Of a stretch of 64,000 nt of DNA, positions 1 through 8,736 are shown piece by piece. Made by a program: the position numbers and the translations under genes. The notes beneath the pieces were generated by a model. That model saw nothing but the letters and a program-made list of their open reading frames with translations. It was not told the origin of the DNA and ran no database searches. Position 1 is the stretch's first letter, and each line of letters starts with the position of its first letter. Origin of the DNA: Flammeovirgaceae bacterium UBA2366 (GTDB lineage: Bacteria; Bacteroidota; Bacteroidia; Cytophagales; Cyclobacteriaceae); the NCBI GenBank assembly GCA_002344065.1, contig DDTK01000011.1, positions 496,001 to 560,000 of the forward strand, in the 5' to 3' direction.

Positions 1-241
1 GGTCGAAGATCATGAAACGGGCAATTTGCGAATGACATGCCAAACCCATTTTTATTGCCAACTCAACAACTTTTTTGTTCAGCTTAGGTAAGGTGCCAGG
101 ATGTGCTAACGCAATGGCACTTATGTTTGTGTTGGGAGCACTGCCATAAGCAGTTGAGTCGGCAGCAAAGATTTTGCTTTCCGTAAGAAGCTGAGCATGA
201 ACCTCAAGACCGATGACGGCTGTATACTTAGTGAGGTCCAT
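1..241 (-). CDS. gatB: Asp/Glu-tRNA amidotransferase subunit B (5' part only)
   Basis: The first 80 codons are visible; the gene runs off the left edge of the window. The protein starts MDLTKYTAVIGLEVHAQL, and the VIGLEVHxQL motif followed by PNTNISxxxLAHPGTLP and NKKVVELAIKMGLA is the N-terminal signature of GatB. GatB, within the GatCAB complex, binds tRNA and amidates Glu-tRNA(Gln) or Asp-tRNA(Asn) using ammonia channelled from GatA. It lies 47 bp downstream of alaS on the same strand, so the two tRNA-charging genes could be co-transcribed. The ATG at 241 fits the family start exactly. Identification is secure although most of the protein is missing. Confidence 0.93.
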   Translation of the reverse strand, partial: MDLTKYTAVIGLEVHAQLLTESKIFAADSTAYGSAPNTNISAIALAHPGTLPKLNKKVVELAIKMGLACHSQIARFMIFD

Positions 242-288
242 AGCAAATAGTCCACAGACGATAGCCCTTCCACCCTAAAGGTATTTGA

Positions 289-2949
289 TTACAGACCATC
301 AATAATCGATTTTGCTTTTGCAATTACTGCATCCAGTCCACTCAGGTTCTTACCCCCCGCAGTAGCGAAAAAAGGTTGTCCTCCTCCACCACCATCAATT
401 TCCTTTGCGAGAATTTTTACCAATTCACCGGCATGGTATTTTTTTGTTTCCATGAGTTTCTCACCTATCATAACCGAAACCTGAGGCTTACCTTCTACAT
501 CGGCAGCGAGTATCAGCAATAAATCATCAAATTGGTTGCGCAGTGCGTAGGCGATATTTTTCAATGCATCTGCATTGGGTACCGATACCTTTTCAATAAT
601 GGTATGTGCTCCGTTTGACTTTAAAGCTTTCTTGGCCAGTTGATCCTTAAGATTATTGGCATACTCCTGGTGAACAGCTTCAAGCTTCTTCTCGAGGGCA
701 TGTTTTTCTTCCGCCAGGTTTTTAACGGATGCGATCAGGTCTTTCGGATTCTTTAAAAGCCCACGCACTTCATCCAACAATGACAACTCATTGCGAACAT
801 AATGTTCAGCAGTTTCAGCAGTTATCGCTTCAACTCTGCGAACACCGGCTGCAACTGAACTCTCAGAAATAATTTTGAATAGCCCGATGTTACCGGATGA
901 GGCAACATGAGTACCGCCACAAAGCTCGACAGAAAATAAAGGATCGAATGTTACCACCCGAACGTAGTCGCCATACTTCTCTCCAAACAGCGCCATTGCA
1001 CCAAGCTTTTTTGCATCGTCAATGGGCACATTCAATTTAATATCAGTATGAATATCTTCCCGGATTTTTGCATTCACCCGATCTTCCACTTTCTGAATTT
1101 CTTCGGGCGTCATGGCGGCAAAATGTGAAAAGTCAAAGCGGGTAACTTTCTCATTTACCAATGATCCCTTTTGCTCAACATGCTTACCTAAAACTTCACG
1201 CAACGCGGCATGAAGCAAGTGTGTTACTGAGTGATTGTTCATGGTTAGCTTGCGTTTCTTCTCGCTAACTACAGCATGAAATAAAGCTGTTAAATCAGTT
1301 GGGAGCTTATCAACAAAATGAACGATCAGCTCATTTTCCTTTTTGGTATCGGTAATGCTGATCTTATCGGTACCCGCCTGAATGTAACCCGTATCACCTA
1401 CCTGACCACCGCTTTCGGCATAAAATGGTGTGCGGTCAAAGACCAGTTGGTAGAGTTCCTTATTCTTCTGTACCAGTTTTCTGTACTTCACAATCCGGAT
1501 ATTGGCTTCCAAAAAATCATAGCCGATAAATTCTGTCTTCTCATCATCGCCAACCAGAATCCAGTCTCCGGTAGCTTTTGCGGCATCTGCTTTTGAACGT
1601 TCTTTCTGTTTTTGCATCTCAGCCTGAAAGCCCTTTTCATCCACAGAGAAACCCATTTCACGGGCAATGAGTGACGTGAGATCAAAAGGAAAACCGAAGG
1701 TATCGTATAATTCAAAAACAAGTTCACCAGAGATTACCTCGGAAGCACTTAAAACATTTTTTGGCCGAGCAGAATTTATGTGCTCAATCCTCTTCATAGC
1801 TGATTCTAATCTATTTAAACCCTTTGCCAAAGTCTTTAAGAAAGAATCCTCCTCCTCTTGAATAACCCGTGTCACATAATCAAGTTGAGCCTGCAATTCA
1901 GGGAACACCTCCTTCATCTGATTCGCTAAAATCGGGACAAGTTTGTACAGGAACGGATCTTTGAAATTCAAAAAGGTGTAACCATAGCGAACAGCTCTCC
2001 TTAAAATTCTGCGAATAACATAACCTGCCCCGGTGTTTGAAGGCAACTGACCATCACAAATCGCAAAAGAAACAGCACGAATATGATCGGCCATTACGCG
2101 TAAGGCAATGTCTGTCTTCTCGTCTTGCTTATACTTAACATTTGCTGCCTCGGCAATGAAGTTAATCAGCGGGGCAAATACATCGGTATCGTAATTGGAA
2201 GTCTTTTGTTGAATGGCCATACACAGGCGCTCGAAACCCATGCCGGTATCAACATGTTGTGCAGGAAGTTTTTCCAGTGAGCCATCGGCCTTGCGGTTAA
2301 ACTCCATGAACACGAGGTTCCAGATTTCTACTACCTGTGGATGATCGTTATTCACCAGTTCCTTACCAGGCTTCTTTTTAATTTCTTCTTCCGATCGTAA
2401 GTCAATATGAATCTCAGAACATGGTCCGCATGGACCGGTCTCGCCCATCTCCCAAAAATTATCCTTCTTTTTTCCTAAGATGATCCGGTCTTCTTCTACA
2501 AAATTTTTCCAGAGTTTTTTTGCTTCTTCATCTACCGGAAGGTTATCTGTTTTATCGCCACCAAAAACGGAAACGTATAATCTTTCTTTTGGAAGCTTGT
2601 AGACTTCGGTGAGTAACTCCCAAGCCCATTCAATCGCTTCTTTCTTGAAGTAATCACCAAACGACCAGTTACCCAGCATTTCGAACATGGTGTGGTGATA
2701 GGTGTCAATGCCAACTTCTTCCAGATCGTTATGCTTGCCGCTTACACGGAGACACTTTTGAGTGTCGGCTATCCGTTTGCTTTTCGGAGTTCCATGTCCT
2801 AAAAAATAATCCTTGAACTGCACCATGCCCGAGTTGGTGAACAACAGGGTTGGGTCATTCTTTAGTACCAGGGGTGCTGAGGGCACAATAAGGTGTGATT
2901 TCTTTTCAAAAAAGGCTAAAAACTGCTTCCGTATCGTTGCTGAATCCAT
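289..2949 (-). CDS. alaS: Alanyl-tRNA synthetase
   Basis: Charges tRNA(Ala) with alanine in the cytoplasm and edits mischarged Ser/Gly. The 886-residue length is normal for the family. In order: class II catalytic core (first ~250 residues, including GTGMGFERLC), tRNA-binding region, editing domain with the zinc-ligand motif HSVTHLLH near residue 570 and CGGTH near residue 676, then a coiled coil and the DHHA1 domain with a Gly-rich GGGGGGQPFFATAGG-like stretch near residue 853. The frame is open back to 3027, but MDSATIRKQFLAFFEKK (ATG at 2949) matches the usual N-terminus, so the 26 upstream residues were excluded. It is divergent from the M23 gene at 3084. Confidence 0.97.
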   Translation of the reverse strand: MDSATIRKQFLAFFEKKSHLIVPSAPLVLKNDPTLLFTNSGMVQFKDYFLGHGTPKSKRIADTQKCLRVSGKHNDLEEVGIDTYHHTMFEMLGNWSFGDYFKKEAIEWAWELLTEVYKLPKERLYVSVFGGDKTDNLPVDEEAKKLWKNFVEEDRIILGKKKDNFWEMGETGPCGPCSEIHIDLRSEEEIKKKPGKELVNNDHPQVVEIWNLVFMEFNRKADGSLEKLPAQHVDTGMGFERLCMAIQQKTSNYDTDVFAPLINFIAEAANVKYKQDEKTDIALRVMADHIRAVSFAICDGQLPSNTGAGYVIRRILRRAVRYGYTFLNFKDPFLYKLVPILANQMKEVFPELQAQLDYVTRVIQEEEDSFLKTLAKGLNRLESAMKRIEHINSARPKNVLSASEVISGELVFELYDTFGFPFDLTSLIAREMGFSVDEKGFQAEMQKQKERSKADAAKATGDWILVGDDEKTEFIGYDFLEANIRIVKYRKLVQKNKELYQLVFDRTPFYAESGGQVGDTGYIQAGTDKISITDTKKENELIVHFVDKLPTDLTALFHAVVSEKKRKLTMNNHSVTHLLHAALREVLGKHVEQKGSLVNEKVTRFDFSHFAAMTPEEIQKVEDRVNAKIREDIHTDIKLNVPIDDAKKLGAMALFGEKYGDYVRVVTFDPLFSVELCGGTHVASSGNIGLFKIISESSVAAGVRRVEAITAETAEHYVRNELSLLDEVRGLLKNPKDLIASVKNLAEEKHALEKKLEAVHQEYANNLKDQLAKKALKSNGAHTIIEKVSVPNADALKNIAYALRNQFDDLLLILAADVEGKPQVSVMIGEKLMETKKYHAGELVKILAKEIDGGGGGQPFFATAGGKNLSGLDAVIAKAKSIIDGL

Positions 2950-3083
2950 GCAGGGGTTCCTATCTAAATACCTATATTTTACTATATTTGGCCGCCTTAT
3001 AGGCTTAAAACTGAAGCCAAGGCACAAAATTAAGAGGCAATATATGACAACATGCTTATTTCAGTGATTTTTTTAAACCCCTG

Positions 3084-4049
3084 ATGCGTCAACTGAAATA
3101 CCGATACAATCCCACCACCTGCCGGTACGAACCGGTTCCACTTCAAGTAAAAAATATTTTTGGGTCGTTGCTGATCTTCACCATGCTTTCGGGCTCGCTT
3201 TTCATTGGCTTTCTTTTCCTCCACAGTGCTGTGTTTACGACACAAGCCGAACAAGCCCTTCAAAAGGAAAATGCGGTTCTTAAAGTTCATCGAACTGTTT
3301 TGAAACAGGAGATTTCAAAAGTTCATGAATCGCTTGCCTCACTGGAGAAGACAGAAGGAATTGTGCATGAGAAATTAGCCAAGGAGCTTACACCAAAAAC
3401 AGTATTGAGCTCTCTTGCTTTCACGCCCTCTCAAAATAACTCAGCTGATTTTTACGAACTTATCAATAAAGCCAAGGCTCAATCGGAAAACCTTCTTCAT
3501 ACTACGCGTTACGTCAACTTTTTATTTGGCGATAACCTCTCGATTAGTCGTGAGGAATTAAACCTTTTAACAAACATCCCTTCTCTTCAACCAGTAGAAA
3601 ACAAAGAGCTCACAAAACTTGCCTCAGGATTTGGTGAACGGACTCATCCCTTTCATAAAGCAAAATACCAGCATAAGGGAATTGATTTTGTTGCACCACG
3701 CGGAACACCGGTGTACGCCAGCGCTGCTGGCAAAGTAAATGAAGTACGGCTAAGCGATCTCCAAATGGGCATGGGCAATGTTATTGAGATTGATCATGGC
3801 AATGGCTATAAAACAAGATATGCACACCTTGGCGAAGTCAAAGTAAAACCTGGCCAATCTGTTCCTAAAGGTGCTGTAATCGGAACCGTTGGCATGACGG
3901 GAGGAGCTGTTTCGCCACACCTGCATTTTGAAGTGCTGAAAAAGAACAAACAAGTTGACCCGGTCGATTATTTAATGGAGGGATTGAATAGCACCGAGTA
4001 TGCCGCCTTGCGCCTGCTCGCCAAACAAAAAAACCAGTCGCTCGATTAA
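3084..4049 (+). CDS. M23 (LytM-type) envelope peptidase, first of a tandem pair
   Basis: A 321-residue inner-membrane-anchored protein. A short basic cytoplasmic N-terminus carries a RYNPTTCRYEPV motif, then one transmembrane segment (about residues 27-52), a coiled-coil stretch (about 55-105) and a C-terminal M23 domain (about 185-310). Zinc ligands are visible in HKGIDF (HxxxD) and HLHFE, with the RYAHL motif between them, so the peptidase looks catalytically intact. Family members cut peptidoglycan cross-links or act in cell shape and division. Its stop is 1 bp before the next M23 gene, so the two form an operon. Specific substrate unknown. Confidence 0.93.
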   Translation: MRQLKYRYNPTTCRYEPVPLQVKNIFGSLLIFTMLSGSLFIGFLFLHSAVFTTQAEQALQKENAVLKVHRTVLKQEISKVHESLASLEKTEGIVHEKLAKELTPKTVLSSLAFTPSQNNSADFYELINKAKAQSENLLHTTRYVNFLFGDNLSISREELNLLTNIPSLQPVENKELTKLASGFGERTHPFHKAKYQHKGIDFVAPRGTPVYASAAGKVNEVRLSDLQMGMGNVIEIDHGNGYKTRYAHLGEVKVKPGQSVPKGAVIGTVGMTGGAVSPHLHFEVLKKNKQVDPVDYLMEGLNSTEYAALRLLAKQKNQSLD

Positions 4050-4050
4050 C

Positions 4051-5013
4051 ATGGCCAACCTCTATTACCGATATAACCCCGAGACCTGCCAGTATGAGCG
4101 GATCTATCCGAGCAGGAAGAAATTTTTTAAACGAGCTGCTATCTACCTTTTGCTATCGCTTATAACCTCCCTTCCGGCAACCTGGTGGTACATTCAGCAC
4201 TATGCCTCGTTACAAGAGCAATACCTGTTACAGGAAAACAAAATGCTGCTGGCAGATTGGTCAGAACTACAGGAAGAAATTGATAATGCTTATTCAAGCC
4301 TGGCCGACTTTAGCCAAAAAGATGATGACTATTACAGAACCTTGCTTGATCTTCAGCCCCTTTCACCCAGTATTCGCGAAGCAGGTGTGGGTGGTATAGA
4401 AAGAAAGTTTGAAGAAGTTGCTGACTATAAACTGGTGAAAGAAAGTTATGAGCGGCTTGAAAAATTAAAACACCAGGTTCAGGTTGAACTCCAGTCCTTT
4501 GATGAACTCAGCCTTAAGGCTGATATTCAGTTAAGCAAGCGGGCTTCACGCCCAGCTATATTACCCATACACAATAAAGATCTTGTACACCTGCATACTA
4601 CGTTTGGAAATCGCTTTCATCCCTTGCTGAGAATATGGCGCGACCACCGCGGGTTGGACATGACGGCTCCTAAAGGTGCTCCGGTTTTCGCCACCGGCAA
4701 TGGTGTGGTGTCGCGTGCCGATTATTCCGAAACGTATGGATTGGTGATTTATATTGATCATGGATTCGGTTATGAAACCCGTTATGCGCACCTGTTGAAA
4801 TATGAATTAAAACTTGGGCAGGAAGTAAAACGCGGGCAGTTGGTGGGCTATGTTGGCACTACCGGCCAGAGCGATGCCTATCACCTTCATTATGAAGTAT
4901 TACACAACGGACAGCAGGTAAACCCAATAAATTTCTTCCAGCGTGACCTTAGTCATCAGGAATATCAAAAAATTGTTGAGCACCCAAAGTATAAGGCCTC
5001 AGCTACCAAATAG
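4051..5013 (+). CDS. M23 (LytM-type) envelope peptidase, second of a tandem pair
   Basis: A 320-residue paralogue of the preceding gene with the same plan: N-terminal RYNPETCQYERI motif, one membrane segment (about residues 28-48), coiled coil, and C-terminal M23 domain. HRGLDM supplies HxxxD, YAHLLKYELK the middle motif, and HLHYE the second zinc site, so it should be active. The frame is open from 4000 inside the preceding gene, but the ATG at 4051, one base after the preceding stop, gives an N-terminus that aligns with the paralogue. Sequence divergence outside the motifs suggests an old duplication. Confidence 0.93.
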   Translation: MANLYYRYNPETCQYERIYPSRKKFFKRAAIYLLLSLITSLPATWWYIQHYASLQEQYLLQENKMLLADWSELQEEIDNAYSSLADFSQKDDDYYRTLLDLQPLSPSIREAGVGGIERKFEEVADYKLVKESYERLEKLKHQVQVELQSFDELSLKADIQLSKRASRPAILPIHNKDLVHLHTTFGNRFHPLLRIWRDHRGLDMTAPKGAPVFATGNGVVSRADYSETYGLVIYIDHGFGYETRYAHLLKYELKLGQEVKRGQLVGYVGTTGQSDAYHLHYEVLHNGQQVNPINFFQRDLSHQEYQKIVEHPKYKASATK

Positions 5014-5087
5014 GCATTCAATTCGTTTCGCCTGATATTGTTCAATTCGTAATTTTGTGGTTTATAATCTGTTTAACTTGTTGATTC

Positions 5088-6422
5088 ATGATCTTATTGA
5101 AGCAATTCCTGTTCACAGCTGTTCTATTCCTTATCATTTTCGATGGCTTTGCACAAAAAGATGAAGAAGAGTCCATTTACAATACCCTGGGTATTACATC
5201 GGTTCCCTTCAATGCACCTGTTTCGTTAGAGTTGATAGCGCGGTATCAGCACCGTGTAGCCACTACAAAAAATCCTAACGATAAATTTGACCGAAGTATT
5301 AACTCGCCTAAGTCGGTAAACTACCTGCCCGAAAAGAAGAAGTTCTATGTGCAATCCCTGGAGGGTAACGAAACGGTAGTGTACAGCATTGAAACCTTTG
5401 AAAAGCTAAAAGTTATCCGCCATGTATTCAATGCACAGAATCAGCATCTTTTTAAAGACGGGGAATACCACGCATTCGATTATAAATACCGCTTTCGAAA
5501 AACCGATTTTAATATTTTCAGTGGTAAGCCAGTTGAAAGCTGCTTTTCGCACAACGGCAAATATTTATGGGTAACCTATTACCGGAGAAGTTATGATGTG
5601 AATGCCGAGAGCCCTTCAGCTGTGGCTATAATCGATACCGATACTGATGAAATTGTTCGGGTAATGCCCACCGGCATTCTGCCTAAAATGATTGCTGCAT
5701 CACCCAACAGCCGATACGTTGCCGTTACCCACTGGGGAGATAATACCCTTGGAATCATTGACACCAGCGGAGATGACCCTTTTCAATTCACCTATGTTAA
5801 TCATGCTGTTGTGGATAAACGGCTTGAGGTGAAATTCGAACCTGGTGTAAAAGTTGATCGTGACAGCAACTGCGGTTATTGTTTGCGAGGCACCGTATTC
5901 ACCCCCGATTCAAAATACCTGCTGGTAGGCCGGATGGGTGGCGATGGGGGCATTGCTGTTTTTGATTTGGAAAACAATTACCAATACCTGGGAGTGAGTT
6001 ATAGTCCCTATTACAACATCCGCCACCTGATTATTTCAGGCGATGACCTGATCATCAGCAGCAATTCTACAGGTCACGTTCAAAAAACCAACTGGCAGAG
6101 CTTTATTCAAAGCAAATCGGAAAATGCCGGTAAAAGCATAACCGATAAAGAGGCCTGGAAAAGTTGCTACGTGGGCCCGGGCGCCCGAACCATCGTTGCT
6201 TCATCGGATGGAAAATATGTGTTTGCCTGCGTTAATAATCTTAGCAAAATAATTGTCGTGAATACCTCCACCATGAGCAAAGTTGCGGAGATTCATGCCG
6301 ACTCATTCCCTGTAGGTATGGAAATTACCGATGATGATCAATACTTATTGGTGACCGCACAAGGCAAGGCTGGTAAAGGGGGTGGCCATTCGGTTATGGT
6401 TTATAAGCTCACCATGAATTGA
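5088..6422 (+). CDS. Secreted beta-propeller (YncE/YVTN-like) protein
   Basis: A 444-residue protein with a clear signal peptide (cleavage after about residue 22, FDGFAQ-K). The body shows recurrent blade-like segments: GKYLWVTYY, AIIDTDTDEIVRVMPTG, SPNSRYVAVTHWGDNTLGIIDT, SSDGKYVFACVNNLSKIIVVNT and TDDDQYLLVTAQG. These are typical of YVTN/YncE seven-bladed propellers. A CGYC pair near residue 263 could form a disulfide or bind metal. Such proteins are periplasmic or outer-membrane associated and usually of unknown ligand. It follows the M23 pair by 74 bp; a TAATTTTG box lies at 5050 but no -33 TTG is at the proper distance. Confidence 0.8.
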   Translation: MILLKQFLFTAVLFLIIFDGFAQKDEEESIYNTLGITSVPFNAPVSLELIARYQHRVATTKNPNDKFDRSINSPKSVNYLPEKKKFYVQSLEGNETVVYSIETFEKLKVIRHVFNAQNQHLFKDGEYHAFDYKYRFRKTDFNIFSGKPVESCFSHNGKYLWVTYYRRSYDVNAESPSAVAIIDTDTDEIVRVMPTGILPKMIAASPNSRYVAVTHWGDNTLGIIDTSGDDPFQFTYVNHAVVDKRLEVKFEPGVKVDRDSNCGYCLRGTVFTPDSKYLLVGRMGGDGGIAVFDLENNYQYLGVSYSPYYNIRHLIISGDDLIISSNSTGHVQKTNWQSFIQSKSENAGKSITDKEAWKSCYVGPGARTIVASSDGKYVFACVNNLSKIIVVNTSTMSKVAEIHADSFPVGMEITDDDQYLLVTAQGKAGKGGGHSVMVYKLTMN

Positions 6423-6484
6423 AATATTTTTCCGGGGTAAGAGTATTGGCGGTAATAGATTAATTGTTTACTTTGCTTCACAGC

Positions 6485-6823
6485 ATGGCGTATAAGGAAA
6501 AAGAAATCGAAAAACTCTACTACTCCATAGGAGAAGTAGCTGAAATTTTCAACGTAGCCCCTTCCCTCATCCGTTTTTGGGAATCTGAGTTTGATCTCAT
6601 CAAACCGAAGAAGAATCGCAAAGGAAACAGGCAGTTTACCAAAGAAGATATTGACAGTGTACGGACTATTTATCACCTGGTAAAAGAAAAGGGATTCACT
6701 TTACAGGGCGCTAAGGAGATGCTGCGCAACGATAACAACTCAGTAAAGGATAAAATCGAGCTTATCGATTCGCTCAAGAATGTTCGCAGGTTCCTCGTTG
6801 AATTGCGCGAACAATTACACTGA
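6485..6823 (+). CDS. Short MerR-family transcriptional regulator
   Basis: A 112-residue protein with the MerR winged helix-turn-helix: YYSIGEVAEIFNVAPSLIRFWESEF is the recognition region (about residues 13-37), followed by a wing (NRKGNRQFTKEDID) and the dimerisation helix. There is no C-terminal effector-binding domain and no Cys pattern for metal sensing, so it is a minimal MerR. The ATG at 6485 is preferred over an upstream one at 6464 because MAYKEKEIEKLYYSIGE is the usual family N-terminus. It precedes dprA by 74 bp on the same strand. Target genes cannot be told from the sequence. Confidence 0.88.
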   Translation: MAYKEKEIEKLYYSIGEVAEIFNVAPSLIRFWESEFDLIKPKKNRKGNRQFTKEDIDSVRTIYHLVKEKGFTLQGAKEMLRNDNNSVKDKIELIDSLKNVRRFLVELREQLH

Positions 6824-6897
6824 CATTTTTCCTGTTTTTTACTAATCACACCCAAAACTGTTGTCAGTAATTCAGAACTATTTAGCATTTTTCTGAA

Positions 6898-8007
6898 ATG
6901 ATCGATCAAAACAGAGTTGCTTTGGTGGCCCTGCATTTCATTCCGGGCATTGGCGATTATACCATTCGCCAACTCATCAGCTATTGTGGCTCAGCCGAAA
7001 AAGTATTTAAAACCCCAAAGGGCAAGCTCCTTAAAATTCCTGGCATCGGACCGGCAATAGCAGAAGCACTTACCAGGGGAGGTTCTTTCGAAAAAGCTGA
7101 AAAGGAAATTAAGCGTGCAGAAAAGGAATCCGTCAAAATTATTTTCTACCTCGATAAAAATTATCCTTCGCGCCTGAAGCATATACCCGATGCACCATCC
7201 ATGCTGTATGTTAAGGGTAATTTTGATTTTGAAAACCCAAAAACGGTGGGTATTGTGGGCACACGACAGGCAACTGCCTACGGAAAGGAACAGGTTGAAA
7301 AGCTTGTGGAAGGATTAGTGCCACACGGAGCATTAATTGTGAGCGGGTTAGCCTACGGCATTGATATACAAGCGCACAAGCAAGCATTAAAAAATAACTT
7401 ACCTACTGTAGGGGTAATGGGCAGTGGTATTGACGTTATTTATCCGGCATCGCACAAAGAAACTGCACACAAAATGTTGGAACACGGAGGACTGGTTACA
7501 GAGAATTCTTTTGGCGCCAAGCCAGATGCACACAATTTCCCTGAACGCAACCGGATCATTGCCGGTTTATCCGATGCACTGGTAGTTGTTGAGGCTGCTG
7601 AAAAGGGTGGCGCATTGATAACCGCAGAGATAGCTAACGGATATAATAAAGACGTATTCGCTTTTCCCGGAAGTGTTGGAATAACCTATTCTGCCGGTTG
7701 CAATAACCTGATTAAAACCAACAAGGCGCACCTTATATCATCCATTAAGGATTTGGAATACATTATGAATTGGGAAGCGGCAAAGACAAACCGGCAGAAA
7801 AAAGTTACGCCCTTCTCGATGGAGGGGTATACGGAAGAGGAGAAAATTATACTGACCTTATTGTTGGAAAAAAGTCCGGTAATGATTGATGAGTTAAGCT
7901 GGAAATCAAACCTGCCTGTCAGTCAGCTGGCTTCCGTACTGTTAGGACTGGAATTTAACGGGGCAGTAAAATCATTGCCCGGTAAAATGTATGCGCTTAG
8001 TCGTTAA
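6898..8007 (+). CDS. dprA: DNA-processing protein DprA
   Basis: A cytoplasmic recombination mediator that binds incoming single-stranded DNA during natural transformation and loads RecA. The 369 residues comprise an N-terminal helix-hairpin-helix/SAM-like region (IPGIGDY..., IPGIGPAIAEAL), the Rossmann DNA_processg_A core (VGIVGTRQATAYG near 117, SGLAYGIDIQAH near 150, NFPERNRIIAGLSDALVVVEA near 212, GALITAEIA) and a C-terminal winged helix (about 310-369). All key core motifs are present and the length is normal. It may share a transcript with the MerR gene upstream. No other competence gene is in the window. Confidence 0.95.
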   Translation: MIDQNRVALVALHFIPGIGDYTIRQLISYCGSAEKVFKTPKGKLLKIPGIGPAIAEALTRGGSFEKAEKEIKRAEKESVKIIFYLDKNYPSRLKHIPDAPSMLYVKGNFDFENPKTVGIVGTRQATAYGKEQVEKLVEGLVPHGALIVSGLAYGIDIQAHKQALKNNLPTVGVMGSGIDVIYPASHKETAHKMLEHGGLVTENSFGAKPDAHNFPERNRIIAGLSDALVVVEAAEKGGALITAEIANGYNKDVFAFPGSVGITYSAGCNNLIKTNKAHLISSIKDLEYIMNWEAAKTNRQKKVTPFSMEGYTEEEKIILTLLLEKSPVMIDELSWKSNLPVSQLASVLLGLEFNGAVKSLPGKMYALSR

Positions 8008-8044
8008 GTTTAGAATGGCTCACCTGACAACTAAAACCAAGATC

Positions 8045-8671
8045 TTAGTCCTTTTCCTGATTTTTCTGATTACACTTTTCCTTAATCAGTTCGTAAGCTT
8101 TTAAGTCACCCAACTCTCCTGCTTTACTCAAATCCAGGCAGCCGTTTTTCAGGTCACCAAATTCTATGCGCAATAACCCACGCATGTAATAGGCATCAAC
8201 ACTTTTTTTGTTTATCGCAATAATCTTGGAACAATCGTTAATAGCATCCTGATATGCCTGTAAATATTGTTTCGCTTTACCACGATTGTAGTACGCTTCA
8301 ACGAAATTTTCGTTAAGTGCTATTGCGGCTGAATAATCATCAATAGCACCATAATAGTCCTGAAGCTTCATCTTCACATTGCCTCTTGCAAAAAATGCTT
8401 CCGTGAGTTTGGGTTTTTTTTCAAGTGCGGTGTTATAATCTTTCATGGCACCATGGCGGTCATCAAACTGAGACTTTATATTTCCGCGGAAATAATAGGC
8501 TGAAGCATAATTAGGATCAACTTCAAGGGCTTTATTCAGGTTCAGCAGGGCTTCCACATACTCCTCTTTCTCCAATAGTTCACGTCCTTTCTGCGTGTAA
8601 TCCTTAGCACCTTGCGCTAAACCTATTACAGCCACACAAACCAACCCAACCATTACAAATACTCTTCTCAT
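8045..8671 (-). CDS. Secreted TPR-repeat protein
   Basis: A 208-residue protein with an N-terminal signal peptide (VGLVCVAVIGLAQG, cleavage about residue 20) followed by four to five tetratricopeptide repeats, recognisable as A..YYFRGNIKSQFDDRHGAMKDY, AFFARGNVKMKLQDYYGAIDDY, AYYNRGKAKQYLQAYQDAI and AYYMRGLLRIEFGDLKNG. The last helix (LKAYELIKEKC) resembles a Sel1-type end cap. TPRs form protein-binding superhelices; the partner is unknown. Predicted location is the periplasm. It is convergent with dprA, separated by 37 bp. Confidence 0.85.
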   Translation of the reverse strand: MRRVFVMVGLVCVAVIGLAQGAKDYTQKGRELLEKEEYVEALLNLNKALEVDPNYASAYYFRGNIKSQFDDRHGAMKDYNTALEKKPKLTEAFFARGNVKMKLQDYYGAIDDYSAAIALNENFVEAYYNRGKAKQYLQAYQDAINDCSKIIAINKKSVDAYYMRGLLRIEFGDLKNGCLDLSKAGELGDLKAYELIKEKCNQKNQEKD

Positions 8672-8736
8672 GATCTTTCAATATTTGAAACAAAAGTAGA
8701 GTGTTGGCTAGCGAAATGCAGTACAACGTAATATTT

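Noticed and set aside
1318..1596. Plus-strand frame inside alaS
   Set aside because: Antisense to a well-supported gene with no independent evidence.
2983..2990. TATATTTG as promoter of the M23 pair
   Set aside because: The -7 match is good but the -33 TTG is absent at the right distance.
2950..3027. Longer N-terminus for alanyl-tRNA synthetase
   Set aside because: The extra residues do not match the family; MDSATIRKQF at 2949 is the usual start.
5050..5057. TAATTTTG as promoter of the propeller gene
   Set aside because: It fits the -7 box but no TTG lies about 19 bp upstream, so it was not listed as a promoter.
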